Positions 9,001-16,689 of a stretch of 55,114 nt of DNA are shown here, in pieces. Origin of the DNA: an uncultured Acidobacteriia bacterium (GTDB lineage Bacteria; Acidobacteriota; Terriglobia; Bryobacterales; Bryobacteraceae); assembly GCA_903929755.1 (NCBI GenBank), contig CAIYVZ010000175.1:1-55114 (forward strand). The letters are read 5' to 3'. The translations under genes and the position numbers were made by a program. Under the pieces are notes generated by a model that saw only the letters and a program-made list of their open reading frames with translations, did not search any database and was not told the DNA's origin. Numbering within the stretch: position 1 is the first letter of the stretch; every line of letters begins with the position of its first letter.

Positions 9001-9503
9001 AGGTTGCCGCCACGGGCGCCAGGAACGAGCGACGCGAGACCGACCGGGTTGCGGCCGTTCAGCTCGAGCGAGTCGATCTGTTCGCGTGTAATCTGTTTCT
9101 GCACCGTAGCGCTCTCGGTCTGGAGGGCGGTGGCCGACGCCGTCACTTCGACGGTTTCGGAAGCCGCACCGACGGTCAGCGCGGCATCGATTCCCAGCTT
9201 GTTGGCGGCGTCGAGTTTATTTCCGACGCTTTCGAACTTCTTGAAGCCAGCCGCTTCGACCGTAACGGTGTATAGGCCGGCCGGAATGCTGGTGACAACG
9301 TAAAAGCCGTTTTCGTTAGTCTTGGTTGTACGCTGCTGGCCGGTCTCACTTTTGACCGTCACGGTAGCGTTGGGAACGAGTGAGGACGATGGATCTTTCA
9401 CCACGCCCTGGATACTGCCGAGATCTGACTGTGCAAAAGCCAGCGTCCCGGCAAGGAAGAATGCTGCCATACCGAGCAGCGCGTTTCTACTGCGACTTAG
9501 CAT
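6051..9503 (-). CDS. Oar-like TonB-dependent outer-membrane receptor
   Basis: The 1150-residue protein has a signal peptide (about 1-24, ending LAFAQS), a carboxypeptidase-regulatory-like beta-sandwich (about 27-110, IQGVVKDPSSSLVPNATVTV), a plug domain (about 130-240) and a long beta-barrel. It ends in the outer-membrane signature LSLRLYF with a terminal phenylalanine. This is the Oar/CarboxypepD_reg type that is strongly expanded in Acidobacteria and taken to import large polymers or glycans using TonB energy. The substrate cannot be told from sequence and no SusD or hydrolase gene is adjacent. The ATG at 9503 follows AAGGGGTAAG. It is monocistronic. Confidence 0.93.
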   Translation of the reverse strand: MLSRSRNALLGMAAFFLAGTLAFAQSDLGSIQGVVKDPSSSLVPNATVTVKSETGQQRTTKTNENGFYVVTSIPAGLYTVTVEAAGFKKFESVGNKLDAANKLGIDAALTVGAASETVEVTASATALQTESATVQKQITREQIDSLELNGRNPVGLASLVPGARGGNLSGLSFNFTQGPSNFNGSRNPENLITYDGAPATRTRSNGTSLGAADVDSTSEVQILTAAYSAEFGRTSGAQIRIITKPGGKDFHGAAYEYVRNDIFNANTWARNHTSGQNFAAPVRYNQFGYNIGGPAYWPGKINSDKSKFFWYFGQEWVRYRFTDSATWTVPTALMRTGNFSELLTNTPLNILGKVVNVKDPTSGNVYPGNIIPTSQVSQNGSGILKAYPVANQPVGSVGGTANYYITAQHPQNQRKDTLSADYNINDKQRLQFRRNNFAFWEYQPLDGTPTETPKFFNRPNQTNSLDHVWTISPTMVNEAIATVSLDDVYIPVDGANFFDRTKAGINYPYIFPTGKLIPTRIPTANITGLNGLTGNPYPSHSTGPIYTFTDSLTWVKSNHTFKFGFYFERSGENDNDEINVSACPTCTNNQNGQFAFTDTRSGQPGTGNAIANTALGLFDSYSELGQRAYTIFRGASYEPFVQDNWKVNSKLTVNWGFRYTVIVPYHALWGNMIAFDPVLYDPAQAVKVDPKTGTILPGSGDRYNGMVIPGNGWPDSAKGRFPEAGNSSLDYLFRGGKYPNYFSKIQWNQIQPRLGLAYNLNPKTVIRAGGGRYYTRLGVSDSVFLGGNPPFQPTANVSFGNADNPGGTSANALPLTVTTQSRDFKNPEAWNWNFTVEREMPLNSIVSVAYVGRRGLHQQRESNINQPTIATILANPGVNIDALRPYKGYNSIRETDNVASSRYNSLQVSWNRRLSKGLLFGAAYTLSKSMDNGSNQRDIIPDTYYAGNLWGPSEFDARHVFIANFMYELPIFHGRNDMLGKALGGWQVSGIVQRQTGTPTSVGRGTDYAGVGLDGSLAGGIGQYWVYSGAPLNYTRQIVLNSSDQNYWIQPTDASGNKLFTQPAAGTFNHQAGIRDMIYNPGFNNVNLGLFKKFPVNEKVGFQFRAEAFNAFNHPNWGGITTDPTSSNFGKITSKTGDVRNMQLSLRLYF

Positions 9504-9805
9504 AACTTACTTACCCCTTATTTTCGAAGCAATTCAAAACCGGCCCGTGCGCTCCGGTGGTACCGGGTGGCTTGCGGGCAGAAATAGAAAAACCCAAACC
9601 AATTGTAGCTCAATAGAATGCCCTGTAACACGACAGTCAAAATACGGATTATTGGAGAATAACAAGCGTTAAACTTCCGGTTTTTGGAAGCACCAGAAAG
9701 CCGGCCGCTGGCAAGGCGGAGTGCCCGTTTCCGGAGACTCCGAACTCAGTTATCTGCCCCGCCTTCCACTCAGCTTTGTGTTCCAAATCCGTGTTACAAA
9801 AGGGT
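9504..9805. other. Intergenic region between TonB receptor and M13 peptidase
   Basis: These 302 bases separate two divergent genes and should carry both promoters. I see one candidate for the receptor (listed separately) and no clear hairpin or repeat. No convincing small gene is present. A pair of in-frame alternative starts for the peptidase (TTG 9776, GTG 9791) lies at the right end. Confidence 0.6.
9612..9640 (-). promoter_or_regulatory. Candidate promoter of the TonB receptor gene
   Basis: Read on the minus strand, TTGACT (9640-9635) is followed after 17 bp by TCTATT (9617-9612). The -35 is a five-of-six consensus match and the -10 is weak. Transcription would begin near 9605, leaving a leader of about 100 nt. 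This is a sequence match only. Confidence 0.35.
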
Positions 9806-11842
9806 ATGCGTTTTTACGCTCTTTGCGGTCTCGGCGGCCTGTTTATAGTGGTTGGGTTTTCTCAGCAGCCCCTGACGACCTTGCCTTACACTCCCAGTTT
9901 GGATCTTGTCTCCGTTAACCGCTCGGTGGAGCCGTGCCAGAACTTCTACCAATTCGCCTGTGGAAACTGGATTCGCAACAACCCCATTCCCGCCGACCAG
10001 CCCCGATGGGATGTCTACGGCAAGCTGACTTTCGAAAACCAGCTCTACCTCTGGGGCCTGCTGGCAGAGGCCGGCCAGAAAACTTCCGGGCGCACCGCCA
10101 ATGAGCAGAAAATCGGCGATATGTTCGCGTCCTGCATGGATGAAGGCGGTATAGCGACCGCAGGAACTGCCCCCGTTCAAGCGTTGCTCAACAGCATCGC
10201 GGCCCTAAAAGCGGTCGCTGAACTCCCCGCCCTGTTGGCCCGCCTGCACCTCGGCCTGACCGGCACAAGCATGCTCTTCGATTTCGGCTCGAATCAGGAC
10301 TACTCGAACTCATCCCGCGTGATCGCTTTCGCCAATGCCGGTGGTCTCGGCCTGCCCGACCGGGACCAGTACACGAAGGACGACGCAAAATCCTTAGAAC
10401 TCCGCCAGAAGTACGTGGCGCATATCCGGCAAATGCTGCGTTTAGTCGGTGACACAGATGCCGCCGCGCAATCCGGCGCCGAGGCGGTCCTGCGGCTTGA
10501 AACAGCCCTTGCCCGGGCATCTCTCACGCGCGTGGAACAGCGTGACCCCTACAAGTTGCTGCACCGCATGTCGCGCGCGGAGTTGCAAAAACTCACGCCC
10601 TCCTTTAAATGGGATACCTATTTCCGAGCTCTGGGTCAGGAACCCGGCAAGGTGATCAACATCACCCAACCCGTCTTCTACGCGGAGCTCGAAAAGCAAC
10701 TGAAAGCCACCTCGCTGGATGATCTCAAGACCTACCTGCGCTGGCACACCATTCACGCCAAAGCGCCGTCCCTGTCCGCTCCGTTCGTGGAAGCGGACTT
10801 TGAGTTCTTCAGCAAGACCCTCCGCGGCACCCCTGCCATGCGGCCACGCTGGAAACGGTGCGTCCAGATTGTGGATGGAACCCTGGGTGAGGCTCTTGGG
10901 GAAGTTTTTGTCGCCAAAACCTTTACGCCGGAGACCAAAGCCCGGACCGTAGCCATGACGAAGGGCATTGAGGACGCCATGAAGGAGGAGATTGACGCCC
11001 TGGCCTGGATGAGTGCCGCCACAAAGAAGCAGGCTCTGCTCAAGCTGAAAGGCATTGCCAACAAGATTGGATATCCCGACAAATGGCGCGATTACTCGAA
11101 GCTGGATATCCGCAAGGGTGACTTCTACGGCAATATGGAACGGGCCGCGGAATTCGAATCCCGGCGGCAACTGGCTAAGATCGGCAAACCCGTGGAGCGC
11201 AATGAGTGGGGCATGTCGCCCCCGACGGTCAATGCGTACTATGACCCGCAGATGAATGACATCAATTTCCCCGCCGGAGTCCTGCAGCCGCCTCTGTTCG
11301 ATCCGAAGATGGACGATGCGCCCAACTACGGCAACACCGGTGCCACCATTGGCCACGAACTGACCCACGGCTTCGACGACGAAGGCCGCCAGTTTGACGC
11401 CAAAGGCAACCTCAAAGACTGGTGGACGAAGCAGGATGGGGGCGAGTTCGAAAAACGAACCCAGTGCATCCTGGACCAGTACGGGCAATACATCATCGTG
11501 GACGACATTAAGATCAACTCCAAGCTGACGCTCGGAGAAGATGTTGCCGACCTGGGAGGACAAGTGCTCGCCTGGATCGCCTGGAAGGCCGCTAACAAAG
11601 GTAAGACGCTCCAGCCTGTGGATGGCTTCACGCCCGACCAGCGCTTCTTTATCGGGATGGCCCAGTGGGCCTGCGGCAGTGACCGCCCCGAGAACCTGCG
11701 GCTGAGCGCTCTGACGAACCCGCATTCGCCCAACGAATTCCGCATCAACGGAGTGGTCGCGAATATGCCCCAGTTCCAGGCAGCGTTCTCCTGCAAACTG
11801 GGTCAGCCCATGGTGCGAGAGAAAGCCTGCAAGGTTTGGTAG
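9806..11842 (+). CDS. M13-family zinc metallopeptidase (neprilysin/PepO-like)
   Basis: This exported peptidase of 678 residues carries the zinc site HELTH (His517, Glu518, His521) and the third ligand and assisting aspartate in GEDVADLGG (Glu578, Asp582). The substrate-binding motif NAYYD and the N-terminal M13 signature CQNFYQFACGNW are also present. M13 enzymes cut oligopeptides. A signal peptide starts at the ATG at 9806 (MRFYALCGLGGLFIVVGFSQ); upstream TTG 9776 and GTG 9791 are possible but would add polar residues in front of it. The protein ends CKVW, usual for the family. It converges on the Uma2 gene with only 6 bases between the stops; a small hairpin (GTAGCG GG CGCTAC, 11839-11852) spans both. 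Confidence 0.93.
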   Translation: MRFYALCGLGGLFIVVGFSQQPLTTLPYTPSLDLVSVNRSVEPCQNFYQFACGNWIRNNPIPADQPRWDVYGKLTFENQLYLWGLLAEAGQKTSGRTANEQKIGDMFASCMDEGGIATAGTAPVQALLNSIAALKAVAELPALLARLHLGLTGTSMLFDFGSNQDYSNSSRVIAFANAGGLGLPDRDQYTKDDAKSLELRQKYVAHIRQMLRLVGDTDAAAQSGAEAVLRLETALARASLTRVEQRDPYKLLHRMSRAELQKLTPSFKWDTYFRALGQEPGKVINITQPVFYAELEKQLKATSLDDLKTYLRWHTIHAKAPSLSAPFVEADFEFFSKTLRGTPAMRPRWKRCVQIVDGTLGEALGEVFVAKTFTPETKARTVAMTKGIEDAMKEEIDALAWMSAATKKQALLKLKGIANKIGYPDKWRDYSKLDIRKGDFYGNMERAAEFESRRQLAKIGKPVERNEWGMSPPTVNAYYDPQMNDINFPAGVLQPPLFDPKMDDAPNYGNTGATIGHELTHGFDDEGRQFDAKGNLKDWWTKQDGGEFEKRTQCILDQYGQYIIVDDIKINSKLTLGEDVADLGGQVLAWIAWKAANKGKTLQPVDGFTPDQRFFIGMAQWACGSDRPENLRLSALTNPHSPNEFRINGVVANMPQFQAAFSCKLGQPMVREKACKVW

Positions 11843-11848
11843 CGGGCG

Positions 11849-12391
11849 CTACGCCCCTTCCCAAATTGCGGCAAGGTCCAGCCTGAAACCCTCAACCGGG
11901 CCTTCCCCGTCAATATGGTCGCCCGTTACGATACGGACCTCGCCATTCTTGCGGAAAACATACACCCGCATCCCATCGCCATCGATCAGCCAGCCCAGTT
12001 CCGCGCCGTTGGCGATCCAGTTCCGCATTTTCTGTTGCGCTACGGGTAAACGGTCGGTCGGGGACATCACTTCGATCACGAACTCGGGACAGAGGCGGAG
12101 AAACCCCTGGCGTTCCTCCTTTGTTAACGCCGCAATCCTCGGCTTGGAAATCCAGCCCGCATCGGGAGACAAGGCCGACCCATCCGGCAGAAAAAAGACC
12201 GTACTCGATCCAAACGATCGACCTCCACCTGTCACCCGTGCCCACGTCCCCAGTTGCACGACAACCTCGGCGTCTCGCTGGGCTGTAACCATATCCTGCG
12301 GCTGAATGAAAGTCATGTCTCCAGCCACGCTCAACTCGACCCGCAGGTCGTGATTGAGCTCGCAAAATGCCAAGAAAGAGTTACTTTCCAT
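11849..12391 (-). CDS. Uma2-family (DUF820) PD-(D/E)XK-like protein
   Basis: The 180-residue product matches the Uma2/DUF820 restriction-endonuclease-like fold, with the conserved series LSPDAGWISKPRI, FLRLCPEFVIEVMSPTD and GAELGWLIDGDGMRVYVFR. In this family the Asp of PDA and Glu of the VIEV strand make the presumed nuclease active site. The biological role is unknown although the family is abundant in Acidobacteria and Cyanobacteria. The ATG at 12391 is chosen because it limits overlap with the upstream M20 gene to 11 bases; an in-frame ATG at 12430 would add 13 residues. It is probably co-transcribed with the peptidase. Confidence 0.82.
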   Translation of the reverse strand: MESNSFLAFCELNHDLRVELSVAGDMTFIQPQDMVTAQRDAEVVVQLGTWARVTGGGRSFGSSTVFFLPDGSALSPDAGWISKPRIAALTKEERQGFLRLCPEFVIEVMSPTDRLPVAQQKMRNWIANGAELGWLIDGDGMRVYVFRKNGEVRIVTGDHIDGEGPVEGFRLDLAAIWEGA

Positions 12392-13751
12392 ACTCTTCAA
12401 AGAAATGCGCCAAAGTCCGGATTCCATCAAAGTAATTCCGGATACAGTACTTTTCGTTCGGCGAATGCAGCCCGTCGTCCGGCAGCCCGAAGCCCATCAG
12501 AATCGTGGGAATCCCCAGGTACTTCGCAAAGTCCCCCACAATCGGAATCGACCCGCCCGACCGGGTAAACACCGTCTCCTTGCCGAAGATATCGCTGAAC
12601 GCCTTCGCCGCCACCTGAATCGCATGGTGATCCGGGTTCACCATCAGCCCCGGCCCCGAACTCAGAACCCGAACCTCCGTCTGAATACCCTTCGGCGTAT
12701 TCTCGCGGACAAACGCGCGAACCGCCTCCACAATCTTCACCGGATCCTGCCGCGGCACCAGCCGGATGCTCACTTTCGCCACCGCCTTCGCCGGAATCAC
12801 CGTCTTGGCGCCATTCCCCACGAAACCGCCGGCAATCCCATGCACTTCGAGCGTCGGCCGAGCCCAGGTCCGCTCAAACACCGAGTACCCCGGCTCGCCC
12901 GTCAACGAGGTGGAACCAACCTCATGGGCCAGGTATTCGGTCTCGTCAAACGGCAGATGCTCCCAGCTGGCCTTCTCTTCGGGTGACGGCGGATCTACGT
13001 CATCGTAAATCCCAGGAATCAGCAGGTGGCCATCCGCATCTTTCGCCTTCGACAGCAACTCCACCAACCCAAACACCGCATTGGGTGCCGCCCCGCCATA
13101 CAATCCCGAGTGGAGGTCCCGCGCCGGACCCCTCGACTCAATCTCCATGTAAACCAGCCCGCGCAACCCAATGTTCAGGGTGGGCAGACCCGCAACGTAC
13201 ATCTCTGTATCCGAAACCAGCGCAACATCGGCTTTCAGCTTTTCGGGGTTCTTCTCTACGTATTCCGCAACCGAAATCCCGCCGACCTCTTCCTCGCCTT
13301 CCAGCAGCACCTTCACGTTCACCGGCAGCTTGCCATAGACATCCCGCAGCGCCTCAAGAGCCTTGATCTGCGAATACATCTGGCCCTTGTCATCCGCTGA
13401 CCCGCGCGCGTACAGGTTCCCGTTCCGCTCCGTCGGTTCAAACGGCGGCGTCTCCCAAAGCTCCAGAGGGTCCGGCGGCTGTACATCGAAATGCCCGTAG
13501 CAAAGGACCGTCGGTTTACCCGGCGCATGCAGCCAGTCGGCATAGACCAGAGGGTGCCGCTCCGTCTCAATCAACTCCACATTCTCGAGGCCCGCCGCCT
13601 GTAGTTTGGCCACGCAATACTCCGCCGCGCGGCGCGTATCGGCATTATGCTCCGGGCTGGTGGAGATGCTGGGAATTCGCAGCAACTCCTTCAGTTCTTC
13701 CATGAACCGGGTCTCGTTCTGTTTCACGTAGAGATCGATGGCTTCCGACAT
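12381..13751 (-). CDS. M20-family metallo-dipeptidase
   Basis: This 456-residue cytosolic peptidase is of the CNDP/PepV-like M20 group, which hydrolyses dipeptides with two metal ions. The metal and catalytic residues are visible: His87 and Asp89 in YGHFDVQPP, the bridging aspartate in GSADDKGQ (about 120), the catalytic glutamate in EGEEEVGG (151-158), the aspartate in SDTEMY, and the C-terminal histidine in DGLHSPNEKY. The lid/dimerisation domain lies in the middle (RDLHSGLYGG). The ATG at 13751 starts right at the conserved N-terminus. The end overlaps the Uma2 start. There is no signal peptide. Confidence 0.92.
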   Translation of the reverse strand: MSEAIDLYVKQNETRFMEELKELLRIPSISTSPEHNADTRRAAEYCVAKLQAAGLENVELIETERHPLVYADWLHAPGKPTVLCYGHFDVQPPDPLELWETPPFEPTERNGNLYARGSADDKGQMYSQIKALEALRDVYGKLPVNVKVLLEGEEEVGGISVAEYVEKNPEKLKADVALVSDTEMYVAGLPTLNIGLRGLVYMEIESRGPARDLHSGLYGGAAPNAVFGLVELLSKAKDADGHLLIPGIYDDVDPPSPEEKASWEHLPFDETEYLAHEVGSTSLTGEPGYSVFERTWARPTLEVHGIAGGFVGNGAKTVIPAKAVAKVSIRLVPRQDPVKIVEAVRAFVRENTPKGIQTEVRVLSSGPGLMVNPDHHAIQVAAKAFSDIFGKETVFTRSGGSIPIVGDFAKYLGIPTILMGFGLPDDGLHSPNEKYCIRNYFDGIRTLAHFFEEYGK

Positions 13752-13844
13752 TTCAGCTTCAGCTTAGCGCAGGAAAAGCGGACCCTCCGCGGGGTATACA
13801 ATGCCCCCAGGACAATCGTGCGTAAAACGCAATCAGGAATGCAT

Positions 13845-16028
13845 ATGAAGAAAACGATTCTCGCTCTCGCCACCGCCGCCGCAGCGCTCGCCCAGCAACC
13901 CTATACCGCCTGGCGCGACCACCTCGGAGGCATCGACTCGCCCCAATACTCGGCCCTGAAGCAGATCAATAAGTCGAACGTCACCAAACTCCACCAGGCC
14001 TGGTTCTACCCTGCCGGAGACAACGGTTTCCGGTACGGCTTCAACCCCACTGTGATTGATGGCCGCATGTACGTTGTCGGGCTCCACAACGCCGTTACCG
14101 CGCTCGACGCCACCACCGGAAAGCTCATCTGGGCGCACGACCTGGGCGACGCCAAGGCCACCGTCACCCACCGCGGTGTGGCTTACTGGGACTCGAAGGA
14201 CCACAGTGACCAACGCATCCTCTTCTCCGCCGGTGACATGCTGCAGGCCCTGGACGCTCGCACCGGCAAGCCCATCCAGAGCTTCGGCGATAACGGCAAA
14301 GTGAATTTGCGGCTCGGTCTCGGCCGAGACCCCGACACGATGCGCCGTGTGCAGTCCGGCGACCCCGGTCGCGTGTTCGAGAATCTTCTGATCCTCGGCT
14401 CCGCCCCCGGCGAAGAGTACGAATCGCCCCCCGGCGATCTTCGCGCCTACGACACCCGCACCGGCAAGCTGATGTGGACCTTCCACACCGTCCCCTACCC
14501 TGGCGAAATGGGCTACGACACCTGGCCTAAAGACGCTTATAAATGGATCGGCGGCGTGAACGCGTGGGGAGAAATCTCCATCGACGAGAAGCGCGGCATC
14601 GCCTACTTCCCGCTCGGCTCGCCAACCTACGACTTCTACGGTGCGGACCGCAAGGGCTCAAACCTTTTCTCCGACTGCATCCTTGCTCTGGACGCCCGCA
14701 CCGGAAAGTACCTCTGGCATTTCCAGACCACCCACCACGATCTTTGGGACTACGATCTGGTCACCGCCCCCAAGCTCCTTACCATCAAACACGATGGCAA
14801 GAATGTGGACGTCCTCGTCCAGCCCACCAAGCAGGGCTTCCTGTTTGTTCTCGACCGCGTGACAGGCAAGCCCATCTGGCCCATTGAAGAGCGCAAAGTT
14901 CCGAAGTCCGACATGCCCGGCGAAGAGTCCTGGCCGACCCAGCCCTTTCCCACCATGCCGCCGGCTTATTCACGGCAGAAATTCACTCCCGACGACGTGA
15001 ATCCCTACATCGCCGACCCCAAAGAGCGCGAGCGTTTCCGCCAGCAGGTGGCAAACTCCCGCAATCTCGGTCTCTTCACTCCACCTGCCATGGTCGATAC
15101 CATGCAGATCCCGGGAAATAACGGCGGAGCGAATTGGGGCAGCGTCGCGTCCGATCCCACCACTGGCTGGGTCTATGTCGCGTCTAAGGAATGGCCCTCC
15201 ATGCTGAAGATGGAATCTGCGGCCGGACGTGGCGGTGGTGGTGGCGGAGGCGGTACCCCGGCGCAGGCCGGCATGGGCGTCTACCAGGCCAACTGCCAGA
15301 TCTGCCACCAGGCGAACCTGGGCGGGCAGCTCCCGGAAGTTCCGTCTCTCCAGGGCATCGTCGCGAAGATCGGCGCGGATCGCCTCCGTACTGCTGTCAA
15401 AGATGGCCAGGGCAGCATGCCCGGCTTTAACCTGGCTGCGCTCGATATGGACCACCTCATCACCTATCTGACGGCCCCCACCGGCGTTGTCGCCGTCGCC
15501 GGTGGGGGTCGCGGAGCCGGTCGTGGCCCCGCCCCGCCGAAACTCACTCCGGGCAATCCCGAGCGTTTCTGGACCGGCTACGGTTACATGAACGCCAGCG
15601 AAGGCTTTCCGGCCATCAAGCCGCCCTTCTTCGTGATGACCGCCTATGATCTGAATAAAGGCACCATCGAGTGGCAGATTCCGGTCGGCGAAATTCCCTC
15701 CCTCGTCGCCAAAGGGATCCGCAACACCGGCAGCATTCCGACTCGCGGCGGCCCCATCGTCACCGCCGGAGGCCTCGTCATTATCCCGTCGCAGTCCGAC
15801 AAGAAGCTTTGGATCTACGACAAGGACACGGGAAAAGTCCTCAACGAACTCCCGATGCCCGCAGCCCCCGAAGGTGTTCCCTCAACCTTCGAAGTGAACG
15901 GCAAGCAGTACATCGCCGTTCCCGGCCGCGATACCAGTGAGCCGCGCCCCATACCCGGCCAGCCAGCCCCGCCCATCGACCCCAACAAGAAAGTCGTACA
16001 GGGCTACTACGTCTTCACTTTGGAATAG
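13845..16028 (+). CDS. PQQ-dependent dehydrogenase with embedded cytochrome c domain
   Basis: The 727-residue protein has a signal peptide (MKKTILALATAAAALAQ) and an eight-bladed quinoprotein beta-propeller like membrane or periplasmic PQQ alcohol/glucose dehydrogenases. Blade motifs such as DARTGKLMWTF and DARTGKYLWHF recur. A class-I cytochrome c domain is inserted before the last blades: Cys484-Q-I-Cys487-His488 binds heme c, with a later methionine (QGSMPGF) as likely axial ligand. Glycine-rich linkers flank it (about 464-470 and 552-558). It would oxidise a sugar or alcohol in the periplasm and pass electrons through its own heme. The ATG at 13845 has AGGA 6 bases upstream; the ATG at 13839 is too close to it. 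Confidence 0.92.
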   Translation: MKKTILALATAAAALAQQPYTAWRDHLGGIDSPQYSALKQINKSNVTKLHQAWFYPAGDNGFRYGFNPTVIDGRMYVVGLHNAVTALDATTGKLIWAHDLGDAKATVTHRGVAYWDSKDHSDQRILFSAGDMLQALDARTGKPIQSFGDNGKVNLRLGLGRDPDTMRRVQSGDPGRVFENLLILGSAPGEEYESPPGDLRAYDTRTGKLMWTFHTVPYPGEMGYDTWPKDAYKWIGGVNAWGEISIDEKRGIAYFPLGSPTYDFYGADRKGSNLFSDCILALDARTGKYLWHFQTTHHDLWDYDLVTAPKLLTIKHDGKNVDVLVQPTKQGFLFVLDRVTGKPIWPIEERKVPKSDMPGEESWPTQPFPTMPPAYSRQKFTPDDVNPYIADPKERERFRQQVANSRNLGLFTPPAMVDTMQIPGNNGGANWGSVASDPTTGWVYVASKEWPSMLKMESAAGRGGGGGGGGTPAQAGMGVYQANCQICHQANLGGQLPEVPSLQGIVAKIGADRLRTAVKDGQGSMPGFNLAALDMDHLITYLTAPTGVVAVAGGGRGAGRGPAPPKLTPGNPERFWTGYGYMNASEGFPAIKPPFFVMTAYDLNKGTIEWQIPVGEIPSLVAKGIRNTGSIPTRGGPIVTAGGLVIIPSQSDKKLWIYDKDTGKVLNELPMPAAPEGVPSTFEVNGKQYIAVPGRDTSEPRPIPGQPAPPIDPNKKVVQGYYVFTLE

Positions 16029-16044
16029 CCATCACGCTGGAAAC

Positions 16045-16083
16045 AAAAAAGAGGCCTCCCCGCGAAGGGAGGCCTCTTTTTCT
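16045..16083. terminator. Bidirectional rho-independent terminator
   Basis: AAAAAAGAGGCCTCCC and its complement form a long perfect stem around CGCGAA, with A and T runs on the two sides. It lies between the convergent dehydrogenase and peroxiredoxin genes and can serve both. Confidence 0.92.
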
Positions 16084-16110
16084 TGTTGCGCGCTGGACTG
16101 CGCTTTTATC

Positions 16111-16662
16111 CTACTTTTTATCCTCTGCAGTCTTGCGATGGGCCAGTCGGCTACAGGCTTCATCAACCGCTGTCGGGTCAACTGCCGTGTTGCCAACCTC
16201 AACAAACGCAATCTTTCCATTGATGTCTACAACATAGGAGACACGATTCGCCATGCCATCCGGGCGCAGCGCGCCGTAGGCTTTCGCGGTGGAACGATCT
16301 TTGAAATCACTGAGGAGGGGGAATGAAAGCTTCAGCTGTTCAGCGAAGACTTTCTGGGAGGGGGTGTTATCGGTACTAACGCCAAAAACCTTTGTTTCAT
16401 TACCTTCGAATTTTGCGATACCAGCCTGGTACGCTGTGAATTCCTTCGTTCAACCACCGGTGAACGCGGCCGGGAAGAACGCAATAACCACAGGGTTCTT
16501 GCCCTTAAAATCGGCCAGGGTCACCTTTCCGCCCGTGGTTCCTGTCAGCGTAAAATTCGGTGCGACGTCGCCAACCTTGAGAGGTTGCGCATCGCCCGGC
16601 TGCTGGGCCACGAGCCCCGCGGCTGCCATAACGGTCAGCGCGGCTGCTTTAATCAGCTTCAT
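16111..16662 (-). CDS. Exported peroxiredoxin, probable selenoprotein (Sec71 by TGA)
   Basis: Read through an in-frame TGA (codon 71, 16452-16450), this is a complete 183-residue peroxiredoxin of the BCP/AhpE type with a signal peptide (MKLIKAAALTVMAAAGLVAQ). The thioredoxin fold follows: VGDVAPNFTL, NPVVIAFFPAAFTGG, then TGA, then TKEFTAYQAGIAKFEG, FPLLSDFKDRSTAKAYG and VSYVVDINGKIAFVE, up to TAG at 16113-16111. The TGA stands exactly where the family has its peroxidatic cysteine, so selenocysteine is the natural reading. A SECIS-like hairpin follows directly. The enzyme would reduce peroxides in the periplasm. The alternative is a TGC/TGT to TGA null mutation, but the intact downstream frame and the hairpin argue against it. 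No sel genes are in the window. An ATG-only call would end at 16450 after 70 residues. It lies 27 bases downstream of a DinB gene on the same strand. Confidence 0.85.
16408..16443 (-). promoter_or_regulatory. Bacterial SECIS-like hairpin
   Basis: In the mRNA the upper stem GCG-UACCA pairs with UGGUA-U-CGC (8 bp with one bulged U) around a GGC apical loop at 16426-16424. A 5-bp outer stem, GAAUU/AAUUC, extends it across a small internal loop. The apical loop starts 24 nt after the UGA. Known bacterial SECIS elements lie just behind the UGA, with the loop roughly 16-37 nt away and a G at its start, so distance, bulged U and GG loop all fit recruitment of SelB with Sec-tRNA. Pairing is seen directly; function is inferred. 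Confidence 0.7.
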
Positions 16663-16689
16663 GAGAAGCTCCTTTCGGGATTTAGCGTA

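Noticed and set aside
6082-9275. Long open frames on the plus strand opposite the TonB receptor gene (for example 8103-9275)
   Set aside because: They lack domain signatures and signal or start context, and the opposite strand encodes a clear 1150-residue receptor; GC-rich codon bias opens such shadow frames.
16450-16662. Simple pseudogene reading of the 70-residue peroxiredoxin fragment
   Set aside because: The TGA falls exactly on the catalytic cysteine, the downstream frame is intact to a normal stop, and a SECIS-like hairpin follows; a random stop mutation explains none of this.
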